Source: Vibrio zhugei (GTDB lineage Bacteria > Pseudomonadota > Gammaproteobacteria > Enterobacterales > Vibrionaceae). Taken from it: a stretch of 64,000 nucleotides of DNA. Position numbers and translations under genes: made by a program. Under the pieces are notes generated by a model. The model had not been told where the DNA came from. It was given only the letters and a program-made list of their open reading frames with translations, and searched no databases. Below are positions 1 to 9,235 of the stretch, in pieces. The stretch is taken from assembly GCF_003716875.1 (NCBI RefSeq), contig NZ_CP033078.1:1116001-1180000 (forward strand), given 5' to 3'. The stretch's first letter is position 1; every line of letters starts with the position of its first letter.

Positions 1-392
1 GTCAGTATGTGACGTTGCATAAACAATGGCGTTCGTTATTACACAACGGAATAACCTGTCGCCTGACACTGGATGATCATCAACAGCAGGGGCTCGCGGT
101 GTTATCCGATGACCAAAGCCAAGCACTGGTGATGGTTGCCCAATTGGGGATGAGTACCTATTCCTTGGCTGGGCGGCTGCGTATTCCTGGTTTGGATCCG
201 GCGCGTGACTATCATATTGAATTGATTGATGCGCCTCCAGAGCTTCATGAGATCGTTAATCGCCAACCAAGTTGGACTCGTGAACCGCTGACGTTAAGTG
301 GTGAGTGGCTTGCGAAAGCGGGAATCGCGATGCCATTGCTCGATCCTGAAACGGCCATATTGATTGAGATTCGGCAAGCGGAGTGCCATTAA
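1..392 (+). CDS. Alpha-galactosidase (GH36), C-terminal fragment
   Basis: The reading frame is open at the window edge, so this is the 3' end of a larger gene; the GTG at position 9 is only an internal codon. The visible 127 residues match the C-terminal beta-sandwich of GH36 alpha-galactosidases: a 'W..LLHNG' segment after the barrel, then an 'AL..VAQL' strand and 'GRLRIPGLDPARDY' near the end. The family removes alpha-1,6-galactose from raffinose-type sugars or melibiose. The catalytic residues lie outside the window, so substrate cannot be judged. A terminator follows about 40 bp after the stop. Confidence 0.75.
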   Translation, partial: QYVTLHKQWRSLLHNGITCRLTLDDHQQQGLAVLSDDQSQALVMVAQLGMSTYSLAGRLRIPGLDPARDYHIELIDAPPELHEIVNRQPSWTREPLTLSGEWLAKAGIAMPLLDPETAILIEIRQAECH

Positions 393-432
393 TCGTCTTG
401 GTATTTGCGCAGAGTGAAAGTCAATGTGAGAG

Positions 433-464
433 AAAGGCGGGGCCAGATGGCTCCGCCTTTTTAT
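433..464 (+). terminator. Intrinsic terminator after the alpha-galactosidase gene
   Basis: An AAAGGCGG arm (433-440) pairs with CCGCCTTT (453-460), followed by further T residues. It lies between the galactosidase end and the converging carboxypeptidase gene and probably serves the plus-strand transcript. Confidence 0.8.
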
Positions 465-491
465 TGATGTGATGCAAGGACGTTTGGGGGA

Positions 492-1622
492 TTATAATTG
501 ATCCACAACGTGTAAAATGGCGGCCAGAGTATCTTCCCCGAACGCCACACTGCGCTCCGGGCTCCATCCATATAGCTCATCAGGGTGTTGTGCGTTGTCT
601 TTGAATGGCATTTCGATGGTATAGGCAAGGGTTTTAAAGCGTTCGCCCACCCATTTAGACCCCACGGTCAGATTGGCAGTACCCAGTGCGTTTTTATCAT
701 AGCCATGTTGATCTTGAAACTCGGGGGTGATCGTCATTAAGGCTTGCTTAAACTGGTCCTCAAGCTTGGCAATATGCTCATTGTAACTCGGGATACCTTC
801 TCCGCCGGCGACAAAATTATACGGCAAGGCTTCGTCTCCATGAATATCAAGAAACATATCCAAACCCGTTTGTTCCATACGTTCACGAACGTAAAACACT
901 TCTGGGCTGCGTTCTGGCGTCGGTGTCTGCCATTCTCGATTTAAATTCACTCCAATCGCATTCGTGCGCAGGTGTCCGCGAATACTGCCATCGGGGTTCA
1001 TGTTGGGGACTAGATAGAAGGTCGCTTTATTTAATAAGGCGCGAGCTACTGTATCGGTATCATCCAGTAACCGTTCAATGAAGCCTTCCATAAACCATTC
1101 TGCCATGCTCTCACCAGGATGCTGGCGAGCGGTAATCCAAATGCGTTTTTTATCGTCGCTTGGTTCGCCAATCGTTAATAAACTCATATCATTGCCGTCT
1201 AATGTGTGCCCTAGCGTTTCAAGGCGGCATAGATAATGGGTTTGTGCTTGGTGGAGCAAGTCGAGATGGCGTTGATAGGAATAAGGGGCAAAGTACGCGA
1301 AATACATGGAATCGCATTCAGGAATGGCCGTGAAACTTAAGGTATCCCCGTCAAATTCTGAGGGAATACGAAACCATTCTTGTCGATCGTAAGAAGCCAC
1401 AACATCGTATCCTTGCCAACCTTCTGGATAGGCCGAGTCTTTCAGGTGTTTAATCTTAAATGCATGAGGCTGTTGAGGCTCGCTTTCTAAGCGAAAGTGA
1501 AACCATTGTGCAAACTCGGATTGATTATCTTTTGGAATGGACAATTGAATGTCGTCGCGAGATTCTGCTTGGATTACGTGAATGTTACCACTATCAAAAT
1601 TGCTGAATATTTTCATGAGCAC
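492..1622 (-). CDS. M14-family zinc carboxypeptidase (cytosolic carboxypeptidase-like)
   Basis: A 376-residue protein with an N-terminal beta-rich domain (about 1-130) followed by an M14 peptidase domain. Zinc ligands are visible as 'RQHPGES' (HxxE, near residue 168) and 'DIHGDE' (near 260). Substrate-binding 'NPDG' and 'NLNREW' lie between them, and a catalytic glutamate in 'YTIEMPF' is near 338. The two-domain layout resembles bacterial relatives of the Nna1/CCP cytosolic carboxypeptidases. There is no signal peptide, so it should act in the cytoplasm. Translation may start at GTG 1622 or ATG 1616, and the second is equally plausible. The natural substrate is not evident. It is transcribed as a single gene, divergent from the diguanylate cyclase. 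Confidence 0.8.
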   Translation of the reverse strand: MLMKIFSNFDSGNIHVIQAESRDDIQLSIPKDNQSEFAQWFHFRLESEPQQPHAFKIKHLKDSAYPEGWQGYDVVASYDRQEWFRIPSEFDGDTLSFTAIPECDSMYFAYFAPYSYQRHLDLLHQAQTHYLCRLETLGHTLDGNDMSLLTIGEPSDDKKRIWITARQHPGESMAEWFMEGFIERLLDDTDTVARALLNKATFYLVPNMNPDGSIRGHLRTNAIGVNLNREWQTPTPERSPEVFYVRERMEQTGLDMFLDIHGDEALPYNFVAGGEGIPSYNEHIAKLEDQFKQALMTITPEFQDQHGYDKNALGTANLTVGSKWVGERFKTLAYTIEMPFKDNAQHPDELYGWSPERSVAFGEDTLAAILHVVDQL

Positions 1623-1851
1623 GAATTAGGTTGATGGGTGTAATGAGACGATAGCAAGTTTAAGCTGGGAAGAAAAGTGAGAGGACAATGGCTAGGGACC
1701 TCGCGTTCTGAGCGGTTTGCTCATTAACTCCATGATATAAAAGACGGTTATAGCGACTCTCAGTTATGTAGTTTTATGCATATGGTTGCTTTTCTGCTAA
1801 AGTTAACGGGCAGCATCACGCGATACTGTTTCAGCGATGATTGGAGGTTAT

Positions 1852-2739
1852 GTGTTCAGGGAACGGGTGTATTGGACGTTTATTACGTATTTCATAGTGT
1901 TTGGTGTTTTTGTACTGTCGGTTTCCTTGTTCATTTTTGACAATTTTTTTGATGATCTTGAAGAAAAATCGATTATTGAAAGCACGCATTTTCAACAGCA
2001 ACGAGCCGACTCAACGTTAGATTACTTTGTTCAGTCTGCTCTGCGTTCCATTGATAATATCAACGACAACCAATGGTTATTGAACGATGTTCCATCCAGT
2101 AACCAACCACTTACTCCCACAATAGAGCGCTGGATGTTTGGGATTATCAGTGCGTCTAAAGCCAACTATCGGATTGAGTATTATGATTCGGCTGGGCGTG
2201 TACAGGAGGCCATGTACATTGATAAAAATAACCGATTGGTGGTTGATAAGGCGGCACAAGGCATAAAACGTATTGTCCCAAGTCAGTGGGTCAGCGCGAA
2301 TGCCTCGGGCAGAGAAAGCGAAGTCCATTTTTCACGCATCCAACACGCGAGCGATTATCGATTTAATGACCAGCCAGATATTCCGGTGTTGTTAGCGATC
2401 GTCCCGATTCATCGTTCGTCTGATAAACCGATCTCAGGCTACATGGGGCTGTTTGTTAACATGACACTCCCGCTTAAAATATTAACGACCAACGCACAGC
2501 TTGAACTCTTTTTGGTTGCTCATAACGGTGACATCATTGCGTCCTCACACACCCCCGCGTCTGACATCGATAATCAGTCATACCCTTATACGCTGCAAAA
2601 GGCCTTTCATATGGTGGATATCCATTCGCCATCCGAGCTACGAGAACACCACCTTACTCGCTATAAGCTCGACCATATGCCTGGCCAAGCCAGTATTTAC
2701 CTATACAGTCGAGCAAGCAGCCATTTTTTAGATGCTCCC
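1852..2739 (+). pseudogene. Membrane diguanylate cyclase, 5' part (sensor domain), split by an IS30 element
   Basis: This part encodes an N-terminal membrane segment (TFITYFIVFGVFVLSVSLFI) and roughly 270 residues of periplasmic sensor domain, probably Cache-like. It then runs into an insertion element and stops at 2784 after a short foreign tail. GTG 1852 has a GGAGG just upstream; ATG 1837 is in frame but lacks a ribosome site. Joining position 2739 (codon CCC) to 3828 (AAA) restores one frame, '..LDAP-KAAEHSSYLL..', continuing into a second membrane segment, PAS and GGDEF domains. The original protein would be about 635 residues. From memory, a GGDEF gene also adjoins pst in V. cholerae (VCA0074, cdgA), but orthology was not tested. 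Confidence 0.8.
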
Positions 2740-3825
2740 GAATTCAACTGCGAAGTGCGACACTCTCCAATATCAAGAAGCTAAAGCCATCTCCTCAAAT
2801 ATAATGGCTGCCTGCTTGAAGCCTAAACACTTTCTCGGACGGTAATTTATCCGCGATAAAGCGAACTCTATATCGATGTCCGTCACTGTCGTTAGATCGG
2901 TTCCTTTCTTCACATATTGCCTTAAAAGACCGTTCGCATTCTCATTAGCACCACGCTCCCAAGAACTGTACGGATGAGCAAAGTACACATCAGCCTTTAA
3001 TTCTTTTGCGATGGTTTCATGACCTGCAAACTCTCGCCCGTTATCTGCCGTAATGGTATGGACATGTTTCTTATAGGGCTTCAGTAGCTCTATTGTCGCT
3101 TTGGTGACATCATCCGCTGACTTAGATGGCACTTTCTTTACCACGTAAAATCGAGTCTTACGCTCTAAAATAGTCACCATTGCACCTGTACCATGCTTAC
3201 CTAGCACAGTGTCGATTTCCCAGTCACCAAACCGCTCCTTACTGTCAACGATGCTTGGTCTATCATCAATCGAAACGGTATTTTTTATCGCTGGAGCTTT
3301 CTCTTGTTTACCTCGGCGATACCGCTTATGACCTTGTCTCAAGTGACGATATAACTTACCGCCCAAGCGTTTATCTTGAGCAACAAAGCGATAGATCCAC
3401 TCATGACTGACAGATGCACCAATTTTCGTTAATACATTAGAAATCTGCTCTGGACTCCAATCTGTTTCTAAAAGAAGGCGGATAAAATCGACACGTTCCT
3501 TTGGTATTCGGTATTTACGTGCTGTTTTGCGCTTTTTGGTAGACGACATCTGGGCTTCGTTAGGGCAATAATGCTCTCCCTTCCGACCGCGTTTAAGCTC
3601 ACGGTATACCGTCGAGCGGTGGCACTGAACTGTTTTAGCTATTTCAGGAACCGAAATTCCCCGTTCCAAAAGAGCAGAAATCTGGTATCTTCTGCCTTCG
3701 GTCAACTGTTGATAATTCATGGTAGTACTGCTTGTTTCTTTGGCGAGAAGAGCGTACCACTTTCAGCAGTTGGCTTCCTCTTCTACATATTTCCATGAAT
3801 GTCGCACTTATTATCTGAAATCGGG
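2740..3825 (-). mobile_element. IS30-family insertion sequence
   Basis: The element carries a single transposase gene and imperfect terminal inverted repeats. The conserved core AAGTGCGACA is at 2753-2762 and its complement at 3800-3809. Outside the cores a TTCA block matches on both sides, and partly matching CCCGA runs reach the edges. The exact ends are uncertain by a few bases. With the limits given, a 2-bp CC target duplication would be left (2738-2739 and 3826-3827), as is usual for this family, and its removal restores the host gene's frame. Confidence 0.85.
2773..3720 (-). CDS. IS30-family transposase
   Basis: The 315-residue protein has typical IS30 architecture. An N-terminal helix-turn-helix region begins 'MNYQQLTEGRRYQI' and includes 'VPEIAKTVQCHRSTVYREL'. 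A DDE integrase core follows: first Asp in 'DWEIDTVLGKHG', second in 'TADNGREF', and Glu in 'WERGANENANGLLRQY'. The C-terminal 'INYRPRKCLGFK' is also characteristic. All catalytic residues are present and no frameshift is visible, so it may be active. It lies antisense to the interrupted diguanylate cyclase gene. Confidence 0.95.
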   Translation of the reverse strand: MNYQQLTEGRRYQISALLERGISVPEIAKTVQCHRSTVYRELKRGRKGEHYCPNEAQMSSTKKRKTARKYRIPKERVDFIRLLLETDWSPEQISNVLTKIGASVSHEWIYRFVAQDKRLGGKLYRHLRQGHKRYRRGKQEKAPAIKNTVSIDDRPSIVDSKERFGDWEIDTVLGKHGTGAMVTILERKTRFYVVKKVPSKSADDVTKATIELLKPYKKHVHTITADNGREFAGHETIAKELKADVYFAHPYSSWERGANENANGLLRQYVKKGTDLTTVTDIDIEFALSRINYRPRKCLGFKQAAIIFEEMALAS

Positions 3826-3827
3826 CC

Positions 3828-4838
3828 AAAGCCGCAGAACATAGTAGTTATTTATTGAAAATGATTTTGCTGGTGCTGACCTGTTCTGTTCTATTTGGCT
3901 GCTTACTTGCCCTAAAACCTTCGCGCCTCATTTCTCATTTAAAGCGGGTTTCCAAAGAGCGCGATCAATATCTAAACATTATGAACCAATCGGTCCCAGT
4001 ATTAAAAACCGACCTCAGCGGGAACATTACTGAAGTGAATAATGCGTTCAGTTTATTGAGTGGTTACTCTGACCGTGAACTGATTGGCCAGCCTGCGGAT
4101 GTGTTGTGTTTTAATCGTGAAGAATGTGATAACACCGAAATGTGGCAAGTCTTAGATGCCGGCTTATCTTGGCAAGGCGAGTTTCATAATCTGACCAAAT
4201 CGGGCCATGAATTTTGGCTGTTTAGTACCATATTGCCTTTGTACGAAGAAGACATCTTAGTCGGGTACATGTCGGTGTCTTCGGATAAAACTGAGAAGAA
4301 ACAGCTTGAACTCATGGCCGAAATGGATTCATTAACGAAAATCAATAATCGCGCCAAAATTGATAAATGTTTAGCGCAAGAGCAAGAGCGTGCGCGGCGT
4401 TATGGGTTGAAATTTTCGGTCATCATGCTCGATGTTGATCATTTCAAGTCGGTGAATGACACCTATGGTCATCTGGTGGGGGATAAAGTGTTATATCAGC
4501 TTGCCATCATGTTGAATGAAAATACGCGCTCTGTCGATGAAGTTGGCCGCTGGGGCGGAGAAGAATTCATGATTGTTTGTCCTGAAACCCAGCTAAAAGA
4601 AGCGGAGTATGTCGCAGAGAAAGTGCGTCAGACAGTCGAGCAATTTGATTTTCCTGATGTGGGACGTATCACTGTTAGCCTAGGTATTGCAATGTTTACC
4701 AGTCACGACGATTTAAAACAGGTTATTGCTGAAGCCGATGCGTATTTATATGAGGCGAAACGCCAAGGACGCAACCGCTGTGCCAGTCGTTTATCGACGT
4801 CTAATGTTGTGCGGTTAAGTCACTCTTCGCGACGTTAG
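3828..4838 (+). pseudogene. Diguanylate cyclase, 3' part (TM-PAS-GGDEF), downstream of the IS30 element
   Basis: This half encodes a membrane segment (ILLVLTCSVLFGCLLAL), a PAS domain ('VPVLKTDLSGNITEVNNAF', 'GYSDRELIGQ') and a GGDEF domain. The active-site motif is intact as 'GRWGGEEF'. An RxxD inhibitory site (RSVD) sits five residues before it, so product inhibition by c-di-GMP is expected. 'DVDHFKSVNDTYGH' is also typical. Possible in-frame starts are TTG 3855 and ATG 3861. If expressed from a promoter in or near the IS, the fragment would be a sensor-less, membrane-anchored cyclase, so loss of enzyme activity is not certain. It converges on pstB across a shared terminator. Confidence 0.8.
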
Positions 4839-4876
4839 TTTCCTTTGAAAGGGATTAGGGAAATATCAGACCAATA

Positions 4877-4906
4877 AAAAAGCACCAACGTGGTTGGTGC
4901 TTTTTC
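4877..4906. terminator. Bidirectional terminator between the cyclase gene and pstB
   Basis: Arms AGCACCAAC (4881-4889) and GTTGGTGCT (4893-4901) flank a three-base loop, with an A-tract on the left and a T-tract on the right. It can therefore end both converging transcripts. Confidence 0.9.
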
Positions 4907-4930
4907 AACAAGTCAGAGTGGAGATGTCCG

Positions 4931-5758
4931 TTAACCAAATTCTCCGCCAACGTATTCGGCAGTCATGGTTTGATCTGGATTTTCGAACACCTTTTGTGTC
5001 GGATTAAATTCAATCAGTTTGCCCAAGTGCATAAACGCAGTGTAGTCGGAAATCCGTTTTGCTTGCTGCATATTATGAGTCACAATCACAATCGTGTAGT
5101 CACGACGTAATTTCGTGATCAACTCTTCAATACCTTGGGTGGCGATAGGATCGAGTGCCGACGTCGGTTCGTCCATCAGTAAGACTTCTGGTTGCAGCGC
5201 GATGGAGCGAGCAATACACAGACGTTGCTGCTGACCACCGGATAAGCCCGAGGCATCGGTATGCAGTTTGTCTGACACTTCCTTCCACAAACGAGCCTGT
5301 TCTAGTGCTTGTTGTACCCGTTCATCCATTTCTTTTTTAGACAAGGTTTCTTTCAAGCGTATACCAAAGGCAATATTTTCATAAATGCTCATTGGGAACG
5401 GGGTCGGTTTTTGGAAAATCATACCGACATCACCACGCAGTGAATTCAAGTCCGTTTGACGGTCAAGAATATTCTTGCCATCGAGTTTAATAACACCTTT
5501 GGCCGATTGTTTCGGGTACAACTTGTAAATACGGTTCATGGTACGCAGCAGGGTGGATTTGCCGCAGCCTGACGGACCAATGATGGCTGTTACACGGTTC
5601 TTATAAATAGGCATATTAACGTCAAATAATGCCTGTTTATTGTCTCCATAGAAAAAGTTTAGACCTTCAACGCTCATGCGCCTTTCAGAGTCAACGTGAT
5701 GAGTTTCCGATTCCATCGTAGGAATCATAGTATTTGGTTCAACAAACGAGGACATCAT
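4931..5758 (-). CDS. pstB: Phosphate ABC transporter ATP-binding protein PstB
   Basis: The 275-residue ATPase powers high-affinity phosphate import through PstCA at the inner membrane. Motifs in order: Walker A 'GPSGCGKST', Q-loop '[10 protein letters not shown]', signature 'LSGGQQQR', Walker B '[13 protein letters not shown]' and switch 'VTHNMQQA'. The '[10 protein letters not shown]' stretch is typical of PstB among ABC ATPases. Its first codon overlaps the pstA stop by four bases, so the two are translationally coupled. It is the last gene of pstSCAB; no phoU follows, although phoU is often attached to pst operons elsewhere. Confidence 0.97.
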   Translation of the reverse strand: MMSSFVEPNTMIPTMESETHHVDSERRMSVEGLNFFYGDNKQALFDVNMPIYKNRVTAIIGPSGCGKSTLLRTMNRIYKLYPKQSAKGVIKLDGKNILDRQTDLNSLRGDVGMIFQKPTPFPMSIYENIAFGIRLKETLSKKEMDERVQQALEQARLWKEVSDKLHTDASGLSGGQQQRLCIARSIALQPEVLLMDEPTSALDPIATQGIEELITKLRRDYTIVIVTHNMQQAKRISDYTAFMHLGKLIEFNPTQKVFENPDQTMTAEYVGGEFG

Positions 5759-6597
5759 AGTTTCCGCCTATTTAGTAAAGATGGAATGGAACGAGAAATG
5801 ATATTCAAAGCAAGGATACTTGTGGTGATGATCAGGGCACCAGTCCAGGCTAGATTGTTCCAGGTTTCATAAGGGCTCATGGCCAAGTTATAAATGGTTA
5901 CTGGGAGGTTGGCCATAGGGCCAGACATATCCCAAGACATAAAAGAGTTGCTCAAGGCTGTGAACAGCAATGGCGCGGTTTCACCGGCAATACGAGCAAA
6001 TGACAGTAAAATACCCGTGATGATGCCGGCTCCAACACTGCGATAGCTCAATGCTGTTGTCACTTTCCAAAGAGGCGCGCCAATTCCCGCACCTGCTTCA
6101 CGTAAGCTTGGTGGTACCAGTTTGAGCATTTCTTCTGTAGTCGAAATGATCATAGGTAGGGCGATGATCGCCAAAGAGATAGCCCCTGCCCAACCAGAAA
6201 AGTGATGGAAGGGGGCCACAAACAGTAAGTAGACAAATAAGCCAATCAAAATGGATGGTGAAGACATCAACATGCCATTCATAAAGCGAATAGTGTCTGC
6301 AACTTTTGAATCGCGACCAAATTCTGCCAGCCAAGTACCCGCTAAGACCCCAATAGGGATGGCAATTAAAATCCCCATTAAACTGATCATTAATGAGCCT
6401 ACAATCGCATTAGCCAGACCGCCGCCTGAGTCTCCAGGTGCGGGAACGGATTCAAAAAACACATCGAGCGACAGTGCAGTGGTGCCTTTCTCAATCAAAC
6501 TGTACATGATGGCCGCTAAGATAAAGAGTCCAACTCCCGTAGCGATATAGCAGGCTGTTTTGAAGAGCCAGTTTTTTATTTGTCGGCTTTTTTTCAT
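5755..6597 (-). CDS. pstA: Phosphate ABC transporter permease PstA
   Basis: A 280-residue inner-membrane permease with about six hydrophobic segments. The transporter loop that docks the ATPase is visible as '[22 protein letters not shown]' followed by '[21 protein letters not shown]', which is characteristic of PstA. It forms the phosphate channel with PstC. Its start codon overlaps the last base of pstC and its end overlaps pstB, giving a tight CAB block. Confidence 0.97.
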   Translation of the reverse strand: MKKSRQIKNWLFKTACYIATGVGLFILAAIMYSLIEKGTTALSLDVFFESVPAPGDSGGGLANAIVGSLMISLMGILIAIPIGVLAGTWLAEFGRDSKVADTIRFMNGMLMSSPSILIGLFVYLLFVAPFHHFSGWAGAISLAIIALPMIISTTEEMLKLVPPSLREAGAGIGAPLWKVTTALSYRSVGAGIITGILLSFARIAGETAPLLFTALSNSFMSWDMSGPMANLPVTIYNLAMSPYETWNNLAWTGALIITTSILALNIISRSIPSLLNRRKL

Positions 6598-7517
6598 TAT
6601 GAAACCCCGCCTTTACGTAATTGGATGCGGGCATAACCCATCACAAAGAATGTGACAATAAACAGGACTAAGCCAAGCGCTAAGAGTGAGGACATTTTTA
6701 ACCCGTCAGCTTCGTTAAATTGGTTAGCAATCGTTGATGAGATCGACGTTGCTGGCATGAAGAGTGACGCACTCACATTTTGTGAGTTGCCGATGACAAA
6801 GGTGACAGCCATGGTTTCACCAAGTGCTCGCCCAAGAGCAAGGATAAACGCACCAAAAATGGAGCTTTTAATTGAAGGCAGCAAGATTTTTGTGATCACT
6901 TCAAACGTGTTGGCGCCAATCCCATAAGAAGATTCACGCAGAACGTCAGGCACGGTTTTGAGTGCGTCTTTGATGAGGGCCGTTAGGATAGGCAAAATCA
7001 TGAACGCAAGAATGATCCCTGCGGTTAACAAGCCTTGGCCTAGCGGTGCACCGCCAAATAAGGTACCAATCACAGGAATACCACTGAGGTGCTCAAGCAT
7101 CCACAGTTGTGGGCCGTTGGCAAACCAAGGCGCAAACACGAATAATCCCCACATGCCATAGATAATGCTGGGTACTGCGGACAGTAGTTCTATCGCAATA
7201 CCAACCGGATAAGAAATCCATTTTGGCATGAGTTCAGAAAGCGTAATCGCGATCGCAATACCGACTGGTGTGGCAAGTACGACAGCAATAAGAGAAGAAA
7301 CTAAGGTGCCATACAATGCATTGCCAGCACCAAAAACAAAGTTGATCGGATCCCATTGGGTACTAAAAATAAAGTTAAAACCGAATTCTTTAATGGCTGG
7401 CATAGCGCCCCCAACAAGGGTCGCAAAAATAGCTGCCATTGTGATGGTAACCAAGAAAGCGCTAAAAAAGCTTCCTTGTTTAAAGCATCGGTCATAAGTC
7501 GCGTGAGTAGCAATCAC
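6597..7517 (-). CDS. pstC: Phosphate ABC transporter permease PstC
   Basis: A 306-residue permease with an N-terminal membrane anchor and about six segments. The docking loop is 'VLRESSYGIGANTFEVITKILLPS' and is followed by 'GAFILALGRALGETMAV', diagnostic of PstC. The start is GTG 7517; no strong ribosome site precedes it, so initiation may depend on RNA structure. A perfect 12-bp palindrome lies between pstS and this gene and probably lowers expression relative to the binding protein. Confidence 0.95.
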   Translation of the reverse strand: MIATHATYDRCFKQGSFFSAFLVTITMAAIFATLVGGAMPAIKEFGFNFIFSTQWDPINFVFGAGNALYGTLVSSLIAVVLATPVGIAIAITLSELMPKWISYPVGIAIELLSAVPSIIYGMWGLFVFAPWFANGPQLWMLEHLSGIPVIGTLFGGAPLGQGLLTAGIILAFMILPILTALIKDALKTVPDVLRESSYGIGANTFEVITKILLPSIKSSIFGAFILALGRALGETMAVTFVIGNSQNVSASLFMPATSISSTIANQFNEADGLKMSSLLALGLVLFIVTFFVMGYARIQLRKGGVS

Positions 7518-7548
7518 AATATATTACCATTGGTTGAATATGGAATAA

Positions 7549-7572
7549 GACCTCTGACAATTGTCAGAGGTC
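7549..7572 (-). terminator. Attenuating hairpin between pstS and pstC
   Basis: A perfect 12-bp inverted repeat (GACCTCTGACAA and its complement) with essentially no spacer lies 23 bp after the pstS stop. On the minus strand a short, impure T-rich stretch (TTATT) follows. This fits a partial terminator or 3'-stabilising hairpin giving more pstS than pstCAB mRNA. That role is inferred from position and structure. Confidence 0.65.
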
Positions 7573-7594
7573 AACTTGTCGTAGCAACAGTGTG

Positions 7595-8632
7595 TTAGTA
7601 AACCGCTTTACCGTTTGCTTTGATGTCTTTTGACCACATGTCTTCGACCATTGAAACAACAGATTTTGGCATTGGAACATAACCGAGAGATGACGCTAGG
7701 TCGCCGTGTTTATAACCCCAGTTAAAGAATTTCAAGACTTCTTTGGCATTATCTGCGTTGGCTTGATCTTTATACATAAGGATAAAAGTCGCTGCCGTCA
7801 TTGGCCAAGAATCCGCGCCAGGCTGGTTATTCAAGTCGATGGCAAAACCAGGTGCAGATTTCCAGTCAGCATTGGCTGCCGCTGCTTGGAAAGATTTTAA
7901 GGTTGGTTTGACATAGTGACCTGATTTATTTTTCATTGACGTATAAGTCAGGTTATTTTGCTCAGCATAGGCATACTCAACGTAACCAATCGCGCCTGGT
8001 GTACGTTTGACTAAGTTTGCAACGCCCGCATTGCCTTTACCACCTAGGTTGGTTGCCGCTTTTGGCCAGACAACTTCTTTCCCTTGACCAACTTGAGTTT
8101 TCCAATCTGCATTGACTTTAGAAAGATAACCGGTGTAGTTGTAAGAGGTGCCAGACGCGTCAGAACGGTGAACGGTTACGATCGGTTGGTGTGGTAAAGA
8201 AATCGAACTGTTGTCCGCTTTGACTTCTTCATCATCCCAATATTTGACTTTACCTAGGTAAATATCACCGAGCAGTTTGCCTGAAATACGTAATTCACCC
8301 GGCTTGATGCCTTTTACGTTAACAACAGGAACAATCGAACCCATCACAGCTGGAAATTGAGTAAGACCGATTTTCTTTAATTGTTTTTCACTTAGAGGTG
8401 CATCCGATGCGCCGAAATCGACTGTTTTCGCAGAAATTTGCTTAATACCACCACCTGAGCCGATGGCTTGGTAGTTGAGTTTAACGCCAGTTTCTGATTT
8501 GTAATTCTTTGCCCATTTCATATAAACAGGATATGGGAAAGTCGCACCTGCGCCGTTGATTGTTGTATCGGCAAATGCGCTAGCCGATAACACAGATAAT
8601 GAAGCAGCAGCTAAGACAGCGAGTTTTTTCAT
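7595..8632 (-). CDS. pstS: Periplasmic phosphate-binding protein PstS
   Basis: The 345-residue protein begins with a clear Sec signal peptide (MKKLAVLAAASLSVLSASAFA). Family motifs follow: 'INGAGATFPYPVYMKWA', 'YQAIGSGGGIKQI', 'DFGASDAPL', 'HRSDASGTSYNYTGYL' and 'GAIGYVEYAYA'. It binds free phosphate in the periplasm and delivers it to PstCA. It is the first gene of the operon, after a roughly 600-bp upstream region that holds a candidate PhoB site. Confidence 0.97.
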   Translation of the reverse strand: MKKLAVLAAASLSVLSASAFADTTINGAGATFPYPVYMKWAKNYKSETGVKLNYQAIGSGGGIKQISAKTVDFGASDAPLSEKQLKKIGLTQFPAVMGSIVPVVNVKGIKPGELRISGKLLGDIYLGKVKYWDDEEVKADNSSISLPHQPIVTVHRSDASGTSYNYTGYLSKVNADWKTQVGQGKEVVWPKAATNLGGKGNAGVANLVKRTPGAIGYVEYAYAEQNNLTYTSMKNKSGHYVKPTLKSFQAAAANADWKSAPGFAIDLNNQPGADSWPMTAATFILMYKDQANADNAKEVLKFFNWGYKHGDLASSLGYVPMPKSVVSMVEDMWSKDIKANGKAVY

Positions 8633-9235
8633 TTTTGAATCCCTAAAAGAAAAGATGACTTGTTGTTTCGAGGTAGGATGTTAAGAGCATGACAAGGGTA
8701 TTTAAAGCATCATTTTTCAATATAACTTTCCAAATATGGAGGTCTAATTTTCTAAAAATGAAATATAAATGTCATATTTATAGTGTATTTAAAAAGATGT
8801 TTTGATAGGTGAGAATGGCAATTTTTCTGTTACTGATAGGTTTTGGCTATTTTGTGTCACCAGTTTGTCATAATCGTGACACATAAGATTCTTATTCTTT
8901 TTGCCTGTTTTTTGCTGCTTCGTTTCTGAGATGTGCGGCTTCACTGCAAAACGCGTTTTTGGTCGTCGATTGGCGTGTCAAGAGAGGGAGATCTCGGCGC
9001 TGAGCGGGCAGTTTATGAAGCTACAATAAGCGGGGAGGTATGTCATTGGTGAGGACGAGGCGGCTACCTTTTAGCAGCTTATGCTTTAAGAGGTGAAGCC
9101 ACAGAGGCCGGTAGGGTTCTATCCCAATGAGATTATGTGGTTGAGTAATGCCATTGGGATAGATTGTGTTATCAAACCGTTCGGTGTCGTACTGGGGCTA
9201 AGATACAGCCTGCGTTTTATAGAACGATGCGACGA
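8633..9235. other. 603-bp intergenic region upstream of pstS
   Basis: No convincing coding frame is seen. The half nearest pstS is AT-rich and should contain its promoter and PhoB control. The other half holds a perfect 11-bp inverted repeat, CTATCCCAATG (9119-9129) with CATTGGGATAG (9152-9162), spanning a 22-base loop. No T-tract follows it. A small RNA cannot be excluded. Confidence 0.5.
8854..8871 (+). promoter_or_regulatory. Candidate Pho box upstream of pstS
   Basis: Two 7-mers, GTGTCAC and TTGTCAT, are separated by CAGT, giving the 11-bp periodicity of PhoB half-sites (consensus CTGTCAT). A third, inverted copy (GTGACAC) follows at 8876. The site is about 220 bp before pstS and the direct repeat reads on the opposite strand, so this is tentative. 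Confidence 0.35.
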
